Source: Kitasatospora phosalacinea
Lineage (GTDB): Bacteria > Actinomycetota > Actinomycetes > Streptomycetales > Streptomycetaceae
Assembly: GCF_000717185.1 (NCBI RefSeq)
Contig: NZ_JNYE01000011.1
Span: 33,564-97,563, forward strand
DNA length: 64,000 nt
Direction: 5' to 3'
Part shown: in pieces, positions 59,263 to 64,000 of the stretch
Numbering within the stretch: position 1 is the stretch's first letter
Layout of the letters: every line of letters begins with the position of its first letter
The notes under the pieces: model-generated
Seen by the model: only the letters and a program-made list of their open reading frames with translations
Database searches by the model: none
Told to the model about the DNA's origin: nothing
Translations under genes and position numbers: made by a program

Positions 59263-59451
59263 ATGATCACCGTCACTCGCGTCCGACTCGACACCGGCGC
59301 GCCGGCCGTCGTCCGCGCCACCGCTGAGCACCTCGTGCTCGCGGTCGACGACCGCCACATCACGCCGACCGGCGCCGCCGCCATCGAAACGGCGCTGAAC
59401 GGGCTTGCCGGCCAAGGCCCGGAGAGCGCATCGGACGGAGATAGCCGGTGA
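59263..59451 (+). CDS. Small phage protein after the repressor
   Basis: 62 residues from ATG 59263 with AAGGAGGGG upstream. VTRVRLDTGAPAVVRATAEH and TPTGAAAIETALNGLAG. Small alpha/beta protein of unknown role, cotranscribed with or after the repressor gene. Since no recombination directionality factor is otherwise visible, it is one candidate, without motif support. Confidence 0.55.
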   Translation: MITVTRVRLDTGAPAVVRATAEHLVLAVDDRHITPTGAAAIETALNGLAGQGPESASDGDSR

Positions 59452-59471
59452 GATGTTCCTGGGTAGGCAAC

Positions 59472-59499
59472 GGGCCGCACAGCAAACGCTGTGCGGCCC
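59472..59499. terminator. Hairpin between small gene and integrase
   Basis: GGGCCGCACAGC (59472-59483) and GCTGTGCGGCCC (59488-59499) pair perfectly over 12 bp with loop AAAC. CTTTT follows on the plus strand (59503-59507). It serves the convergent ends at 59451 and 59510. Confidence 0.85.
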
Positions 59500-59509
59500 A
59501 ACCTTTTCC

Positions 59510-61237
59510 CTAGCTCGCCGCAACCAGTCTCCGCGGGCGGACCGACACGTAGGGTGCTGCAGACTCCGGCTTGACCCCGCGACCGACGGGCTTGATCCGA
59601 ACGTCGAGCAGGGTCTCTACGATGAGCCGCTGCTGCGGAAGGTCGATCTCCTCCCAGGCCGCTTCGATCTCCTCGCGCGTCGCGCCAGCTATCCCGCGAA
59701 CCACCGACGGGACGCTCAGGCTCCGGACGGTCTTCTCAGCCTCCGCGATCTTGGGCAGGATGCCGGCCTCGATCGCCGCGAATGACTCAGCGCTGATCGC
59801 GCCGTTGATCGCGCTCTGCTTGAACGACTCCAACCGCGTAGTCAGAACCTTGATCTCGCCCTCAGCGTCGGCAACCTTGCCGGCCCGCTCGTCATCGTTC
59901 TTCACGTACGCCTCTATGAACCCAGGCGACGCGAGCCAGTCGAACAGTTCGTTTTTCACGTGGTCGTCGGCGAGCTCCATGTCGAAGCTGACGTGATACC
60001 CCTTCTTGCCGTCGACGCCAGGGGTCATGCAGTTCAGGCGCCGCTTCCTCGTACCCTGGCGCGTGGCGGTCTTCTTCGATCCGTTCACCCCGGAGAACAG
60101 GGGGGCGCTGCAGTCGTCGCACACCGCGTTGCCGGGCAGGAGGTACTTCGCGCGCCCGGGTCGGGTGTTGTACGTCTTTCCCTTGCGGCGCTTGTCGATC
60201 ACGGCAAGGCACTGGGCGTGAGTCGACGGATCGGTGATCCGCGGCCAAGCCTCCGTGTTCGTGGCTACGCCGTGGTGGGTGCGGACGCCCAAGTAGCGCG
60301 GGTCGCTGGCGAATTGGGTGATCGTCGCGGGATACCAGCGCGCCATGATCAAAGGCACCTCACGCTCGTTGAAGTCCCGGGCAATCTCCTTGGCAATCTC
60401 CGTGGTCGGCAGCTCCGACTCGGCGAACCGCCGGACCACCTCGGCCCTGATCTCCGCGTGCTCGGGGTGCTCGCCAACCGGCATCCACGCGACCCGCTCA
60501 ACCTGCTTCGACGACCAGAACTCGGTAGGCGGAGTCACCCCCCGGGCGTTCAGGTCACCGGCGATCGTGACGTAAGCCTGACCCGCCGCGACCCTCTCGC
60601 AGATCTCCTTGACGATCTCCGCCTTAGCAGGCTCAAGCTCCGTCCGGAGGTACGCGCCCGTCTTCTCGTCGTACACCCGCCGGTACCCGTACGGCGCCCG
60701 CCCCTGCGGCCGGCCGGCCAGGGCGTTCGACCGCAGCGCACGCATCACGTTGTCGCGCAGCTCGTCGACCTCGCGCTCGCCGACCAGCGCATCGAGGCCG
60801 GTCCGGAACCGGTCGTCCTTGTTCGACAGGTCGTAGACCTTGCCGCCGTAGCACCACAGCACCCCAGCGGCAGCACACGCATCACGAAGTCGGACGTAGA
60901 CCGCAAGGTCTCGCTGCAGTCGCGTCGACGCCCACGCGAACACGATGTCGAGCCGCTTGTGCTCGATATCGTCGAGCAGCCGCTCGAAGTCGCCGCGCTC
61001 CCGGTTCGCCGCGTGACGCGAAGCCGAGACGCCGTCGTCGACGTACTCTCCCTGCTCCCCGATCTGGACGCCCAGCCGGTCAGCGTCCCCTCGTCCGGCA
61101 GTGAGCTGCTCCGCGACCGACCGCTTACGGCTGTTCTTCTTGCCGCGGTACTCGCTCTTGCGGGCGTACAGGCCACCCCGCAGTCCTGCGTACGGCCGGT
61201 GCGGGTCGCGCGTGCCCGCGAACGTCTCCAGGCTCAT
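59510..61237 (-). CDS. int: Large serine integrase
   Basis: 575 residues. The resolvase domain has the catalytic Ser in GGLYARKSEYRGKK, then DDGVSASRHAANRERGDFER and DIVFAWASTRLQRDLAVYVR. A recombinase domain (GRPQGRAPYGYRRVYDEKTG; RYLGVRTHHGVATNTEAWPR), a zinc-ribbon region (AVCDDCSAPLF with later Cys) and a coiled coil (LTTRLESFKQSAINGAISAE) follow. It catalyses attP x attB recombination with a 2-bp overlap. The ATG at 61237 has GAAGGGGG upstream and lies 48 bp from attR, so int is next to attP in the circular phage. Confidence 0.95.
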   Translation of the reverse strand: MSLETFAGTRDPHRPYAGLRGGLYARKSEYRGKKNSRKRSVAEQLTAGRGDADRLGVQIGEQGEYVDDGVSASRHAANRERGDFERLLDDIEHKRLDIVFAWASTRLQRDLAVYVRLRDACAAAGVLWCYGGKVYDLSNKDDRFRTGLDALVGEREVDELRDNVMRALRSNALAGRPQGRAPYGYRRVYDEKTGAYLRTELEPAKAEIVKEICERVAAGQAYVTIAGDLNARGVTPPTEFWSSKQVERVAWMPVGEHPEHAEIRAEVVRRFAESELPTTEIAKEIARDFNEREVPLIMARWYPATITQFASDPRYLGVRTHHGVATNTEAWPRITDPSTHAQCLAVIDKRRKGKTYNTRPGRAKYLLPGNAVCDDCSAPLFSGVNGSKKTATRQGTRKRRLNCMTPGVDGKKGYHVSFDMELADDHVKNELFDWLASPGFIEAYVKNDDERAGKVADAEGEIKVLTTRLESFKQSAINGAISAESFAAIEAGILPKIAEAEKTVRSLSVPSVVRGIAGATREEIEAAWEEIDLPQQRLIVETLLDVRIKPVGRGVKPESAAPYVSVRPRRLVAAS

Positions 61238-61264
61238 GCCAGCCCCCTTCGTGTCAGACGATTA

Positions 61265-61300
61265 TGTCTAACTCGGGGATACCTTCTTCACCCAGTTCGT
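61265..61300. other. attR, right prophage junction
   Basis: Phage GTCTAACTCGGGGATA meets host CTTCACCCAGTTC through CCTT (61282-61285). With the phage half of attL it reconstructs an attP whose two arms match at 16 of 19 positions around a central TT. Confidence 0.9.
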
Positions 61301-61514
61301 CGACCCCTCCTACGGCGCCCCCGTCATCTCCTTCGCCCTCCTCGGCGGCGTCCTGCAGGCCTTCTCCTTCCTCTACCTCTCCCTGCTGATCTTCACCGGC
61401 ACCACGCTCGCCAACGCCTTCCGCCGCCGCAAGCGCCTCTCCGCCGGCCTCACCTCCTCCGTCGCCGTCCTCTTCGCCGGCTTCGCCGCCAAGCTCGCCG
61501 TCTCCTCCGCCTGA
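61286..61514 (+). pseudogene. LysE/RhtB exporter, 3' part
   Basis: In frame with 22707-23131 when the prophage is removed: FTQFVDPSYGAPVISFALLG, AFSFLYLSLLIFTGTTLANA, SAGLTSSVAVLFAGFAAK, TGA at 61512. The rejoined gene would encode 217 residues, close to the 219 of the phage homologue. The fragment has no start of its own and is presumably silent in the lysogen. Confidence 0.93.
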
Positions 61515-61635
61515 CCTCCCGGCCCCGCCCGCACCCGCCTGGCCGCCGCGTACGGATCACCTCCGGAAACTGTGTAGACTGGCGCGCGTTGCCGATGCGA
61601 CCCTTGCCCTCACGGGCCGGGTGACCGGCAGCGGT

Positions 61636-61709
61636 GCCGCCTTAGCTCAGTTGGCCAGAGCAACGCACTCGTAATGCGTAGGTCATGGGTTCGAATCCCA
61701 TAGGCGGCT
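61636..61709 (+). tRNA. tRNA-Thr (anticodon CGU)
   Basis: 74 nt. Acceptor stem GCCGCCT/AGGCGGC, D arm TTAGCTCAGTTGG, anticodon stem ACGCA/TGCGT with loop CTCGTAA (anticodon 61670-61672), T arm ATGGGTTCGAATCCCAT. No encoded CCA. It is not the phage attachment site, unlike many tRNA genes near prophages. Confidence 0.95.
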
Positions 61710-61714
61710 CAGAG

Positions 61715-61749
61715 AAGGCCCAGGTCGCGTGGTTCGCGGCTTGGGCCTT
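61715..61749 (+). terminator. Terminator after tRNA-Thr
   Basis: AAGGCCCA (61715-61722) and TGGGCCTT (61742-61749) pair, followed by TTGCTTT. It lies six bases after the tRNA. Confidence 0.75.
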
Positions 61750-61786
61750 TTGCTTTCCCTGGCTTGCGGGGACGGTGCGGGGCGGG

Positions 61787-62185
61787 TCAGGTGTTGGCTG
61801 CGTCGAAGGCGGTGCGGGCGCGTTCGACTTCGGGCAGGTGTTCTTCGGACCAGTTGGTGAGGGCGGCGAACAGGGGGGCCAGGCTGAGGCCCAGTTCGCT
61901 GATCTCGTACTCGACCCGGGGCGGTACCTCCGGGTGGTAGGTGCGGACGACCAGGCCGTCGCGCTCCAGTTGGCGCAGGCGTTGGGTGAGGACCTTCGCG
62001 GTGATGGTGCCGACGTTCCGGTTCAGTTCGACGAAGCGCTGCCGACCGTAGTGGTGGAGGGTCCACAGGATCGGCGTCGTCCAGCGGCTGAACACGATGT
62101 CGAGCACCGGTGTGACCGGGCAGGCCTGTGCGGGGGCGTCGTCGGCGGTGCTGTCGTGCGGCGCGGGTGGGTGCTGCGTGGCCAT
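61787..62185 (-). CDS. HxlR-family transcriptional regulator
   Basis: 132 residues. A Cys at CPVTPVLDIVFSRWTTPIL and winged helix RFVELNRNVGTITAKVLTQR, QLERDGLVVRTYHPEVPPRV, EYEISELGLSLAPLF. The single Cys at the domain start is where redox- or aldehyde-sensing HxlR proteins are modified. It is divergent from the NmrA-type gene, which it probably controls through palindromes in the shared region. Confidence 0.88.
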   Translation of the reverse strand: MATQHPPAPHDSTADDAPAQACPVTPVLDIVFSRWTTPILWTLHHYGRQRFVELNRNVGTITAKVLTQRLRQLERDGLVVRTYHPEVPPRVEYEISELGLSLAPLFAALTNWSEEHLPEVERARTAFDAANT

Positions 62186-62216
62186 GGGTCCGCCCTCTCG
62201 CGGGTCGCTTTCCTCC

Positions 62217-62324
62217 GGGTACCCACTTTATCCAGGATGGCGCCTGGCCGGGGACGGGTGACGGAGCTGTCGGGGCGGGGTGCGGGCGGGGCGGAGGGCG
62301 GGGTCGGTTTCCTGTAGGTACCTA
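62217..62324. promoter_or_regulatory. Two GGTACC-centred palindromes in the divergent region
   Basis: GGGTACCC at 62217-62224 and TAGGTACCTA at 62315-62324, about 100 bp apart, lie near the regulator and reductase starts respectively. They are candidate HxlR operators. Confidence 0.6.
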
Positions 62325-62412
62325 ATATCTTTGTGATGCTAGCGTCGTGGACGTAGCCGAAAGGGCTTCCGCAGAACGGGACTTGAGTCCCGCTGGATTG
62401 AGGAGCACGTTC

Positions 62413-63258
62413 ATGATCGTCGTCACTGGTGCCACCGGGAACGTCGGCCGTCCGCTGGTCTCGCTGCTCGCCGGGGCGGGGGAGCGGGTCACCGCCGTCT
62501 CCCGCCGGGTGCCGTCCGAGGGCTTGCCGGAGGGGGTCGTCCACGCGGTCGCCGACCTTGCGGACTTCGCGAGCCTCGGCCCCGTGCTGAAGGGGGCGGA
62601 CGCGCTGTTCCTGCTGCTGGGCGGGGAGCTCAACGGGCCCGGCGCCCCCGCGGCGGAGCTGTTCGACCTCGTTCGGGAGGCCGGTGTGCGGCGGGTCGTC
62701 CTGCTCTCCTCGCAGATCAACGGGACCAGGCCGGACGCGTCCTCGCACGCCCGGCTCCGCGAGTTCGAACGGGCGCTCCGGGAGAGCGGGCTGGAGCACA
62801 CCGTGCTGCGGGCCGGGGGGTTCGCCTCCAACGCGTACGCCTGGGCGGAGGGCGTCCGGGCGCGGCGCACGGTGCACGCGCCGTTCGCGGACGTCGCCCT
62901 CCCGGTCGTCGACCCGGCGGACCTGGCGGCGGTCGCCGCGGCCGCGCTGCGCGAGGACGGGCACCACGGGCAGGTGTACGTCCTCACCGGGCCCGAGGGG
63001 ATCACGCCCCGTCGGCAGGCGGCCGTGCTCGGTGAAGTCCTCGGCGAGACGGTCGAGTTCGTGGAGATCAGCCGCGAGCAGGCCCGCGCCCACCTGGCCC
63101 GCTTCATGCCCGAGGAGGTCATCGACGGCACCCTCGACATCCTCGGCACGCCGCTCCCCGAGGAGCAGCAGCCCGCCCCGGACGTCGAGCGCGTCCTCGG
63201 CCGCCCGGCCCGGAGCTTCGCGGACTGGGCGCGGGACGCGCGAGGGGCGTTCCGGTAG
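62413..63258 (+). CDS. NmrA-like NAD(P)-binding oxidoreductase
   Basis: 281 residues from ATG 62413. The Rossmann motif VVTGATGNVGRPLVSLL begins at residue 3. LSSQINGTRPDASSHARLRE and LRAGGFASNAYAWAEGVRAR follow, typical of NmrA/QOR2-type proteins. These act as redox sensors or reductases of small quinones. Paired with a divergent HxlR gene, a very common arrangement in Streptomyces. Confidence 0.85.
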   Translation: MIVVTGATGNVGRPLVSLLAGAGERVTAVSRRVPSEGLPEGVVHAVADLADFASLGPVLKGADALFLLLGGELNGPGAPAAELFDLVREAGVRRVVLLSSQINGTRPDASSHARLREFERALRESGLEHTVLRAGGFASNAYAWAEGVRARRTVHAPFADVALPVVDPADLAAVAAAALREDGHHGQVYVLTGPEGITPRRQAAVLGEVLGETVEFVEISREQARAHLARFMPEEVIDGTLDILGTPLPEEQQPAPDVERVLGRPARSFADWARDARGAFR

Positions 63259-63338
63259 GCGGCGCCCAGGCGGGCGGGGGCTCAGGTGGGCGGCGCTCCG
63301 GCGGGCGGGGCGCCCGGTGGGCGGAGGCTGCCCGTGGC

Positions 63339-64000
63339 TCACCGCTCCGCGAGGTACTCCGCCCAGGTGCGGCTGCCGTACGCGTTCTGCGGTGCGGTGA
63401 GGGCGCCCGCGCGCAGGGCCCGGCCGGCGCGGCCGGGGAGGTGGACGGGCAGGACCCGGCGGTGGCGGCCGTCGGCGCGGAGCCAGTCGGCGGCGAGGTC
63501 GGTGGCGAGGCGGGTCTCGGGTCCGGCGAAGTCGGGGGCGTGGCCGACCGGGTCGCCGAGGGCGAGGCCGACCAGGCGGGCGGCGACCTCGGCCGGGTGG
63601 ACGGGCTGGACGGGGGTGCGGGAGACCATGGGGAGGAGGGGGAGCTTGGCGAGCGGGCCGAGCATGCCGTCGAGGAGCTGGGGGAACTGGGTGGCGCGCA
63701 GGTTGCTCCAGCCGAGACCGGACGCGGCGAGGAGCTCCTCGCCCCGGAGCTTGATCCGGTAGTAGCGCATCGGGATCCGGTCGACGCCGACGATCGAGAT
63801 GTTGACGAGGTGCCGGACGCCGGCCCGCCGGGCGGCGTCCAGCAGGTGGCGGAAGGCGGGCAGGTCGTTCCCCGGGTGGCGCGGGTCGCTCGCGCAGTGG
63901 ATCACTGCGTCGATGCCGGTCAGCGCCTCGTCCAGGCCGGTGCCGGTGGTGAGGTCGCCGGTGTGCCAGCGGGTGGTGGCGGGGGCGGTGGGGATTGCGG
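63339..64000 (-). CDS. SDR/NmrA-type epimerase-like protein, N-terminus outside window
   Basis: The frame is open to the right edge, giving about 220 residues of the C-terminal part: DEALTGIDAVIHCASDPRHP, GVRHLVNISIVGVDRIPMRY, ELLAASGLGWSNLRATQFPQ. It resembles atypical short-chain dehydrogenases related to NAD-dependent epimerases. The nucleotide-binding glycine motif lies beyond the window. It is convergent with the NmrA-type gene. Confidence 0.75.
   Translation of the reverse strand, partial: AIPTAPATTRWHTGDLTTGTGLDEALTGIDAVIHCASDPRHPGNDLPAFRHLLDAARRAGVRHLVNISIVGVDRIPMRYYRIKLRGEELLAASGLGWSNLRATQFPQLLDGMLGPLAKLPLLPMVSRTPVQPVHPAEVAARLVGLALGDPVGHAPDFAGPETRLATDLAADWLRADGRHRRVLPVHLPGRAGRALRAGALTAPQNAYGSRTWAEYLAER

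Larger units (their letters stand above)
23130..61285. mobile_element. Integrated siphovirus prophage, about 38.2 kb
   Basis: It is bounded by recombined att half-sites inside a LysE gene whose reading frame is restored when the element is removed. It contains a serine integrase near attR, an early operon, a control region, packaging, head, tail and lysis genes in canonical order, and an accessory arm at the attL end. All structural genes look open, so the prophage may be inducible. No head or tail module is obviously missing. The two ends carry no terminal repeat beyond CCTT, as expected for serine integrases. Confidence 0.95.

Noticed and set aside
59960..61624. Long plus-strand frame over the integrase and attR
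   Set aside because: Antisense to the integrase; it crosses the prophage junction, so it cannot be an evolved gene.
61636..61709. tRNA-Thr as the phage integration site
   Set aside because: The tRNA lies about 350 bp beyond attR, no copy of its 3' end is found at attL, and the junctions are fixed by the split LysE frame.

Overview
The window is high-GC actinobacterial chromosome. Gene content and order match the bldG-topA-tmk-holB neighbourhood of Streptomyces and Kitasatospora: Tad/Flp pilus genes, a DEAD/DEAH helicase, bldG with an anti-sigma partner, a class I methyltransferase, topA, an MFS-thymidylate kinase fusion and DNA polymerase III delta prime. High-GC codon use, many GTG starts and the near-invariant BldG sequence support Streptomycetaceae. 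I cannot name the species.

Host, left part (1-23131). A DprA-like gene is cut by the window edge. A 5'-truncated Tad ATPase remnant follows, then tadB, tadC, a DUF4244 pilin and two TadE-like genes. After these come the helicase, bldG and its anti-sigma partner, a lipoprotein, the methyltransferase, a DUF3592-like membrane protein, topA, the MFS-tmk fusion, holB, a serine-less hydrolase-like membrane protein and a secreted tripeptidyl-aminopeptidase-type lipoprotein. The last host gene is the 5' two thirds of a LysE/RhtB exporter.

Prophage (23130-61285, about 38.2 kb). A complete-looking siphovirus prophage splits that exporter gene. Joining host bases up to 23131 with bases from 61286 restores one open frame. 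The junctions share only CCTT, and the reconstructed attP is an imperfect palindrome centred on TT. A large serine integrase lies 48 bp from attR. Left to right, the prophage holds: (i) an accessory arm (23.3-31.6 kb) with membrane proteins, regulators, an ATP-grasp/methyltransferase RiPP (graspetide-type) cluster with two precursors, and an intact LysE gene closely similar to the interrupted host gene; (ii) a leftward late operon (51.5-31.7 kb) with TerS, TerL, portal, MuF-like protein, scaffold, capsid, connectors, tail tube, frameshifted tail chaperones, tape measure, tail tip and lysis genes, interrupted by plus-strand accessory genes; (iii) a small plus-strand gene cluster (51.6-53.3 kb); (iv) a leftward early operon (58.5-53.4 kb), tightly coupled through most of its length, with a replication-initiation candidate; (v) a control region with palindromic operators and a promoter, a putative repressor, and the integrase.

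Host, right part (61286-64000). The 3' third of the exporter is followed by tRNA-Thr(CGU), a divergent HxlR regulator/NmrA-type reductase pair with matching GGTACC palindromes, and a partial SDR gene.

The main observation is that the phage disrupts a LysE gene but brings its own LysE cassette, with its own promoter and flanking terminators. Over the att-equivalent segment the cassette encodes the identical peptide with many synonymous changes. This would restore function while removing the integrase target. The second is that the same accessory arm carries a complete ATP-grasp RiPP cluster, with one precursor apparently embedded at the C-terminus of a larger protein.
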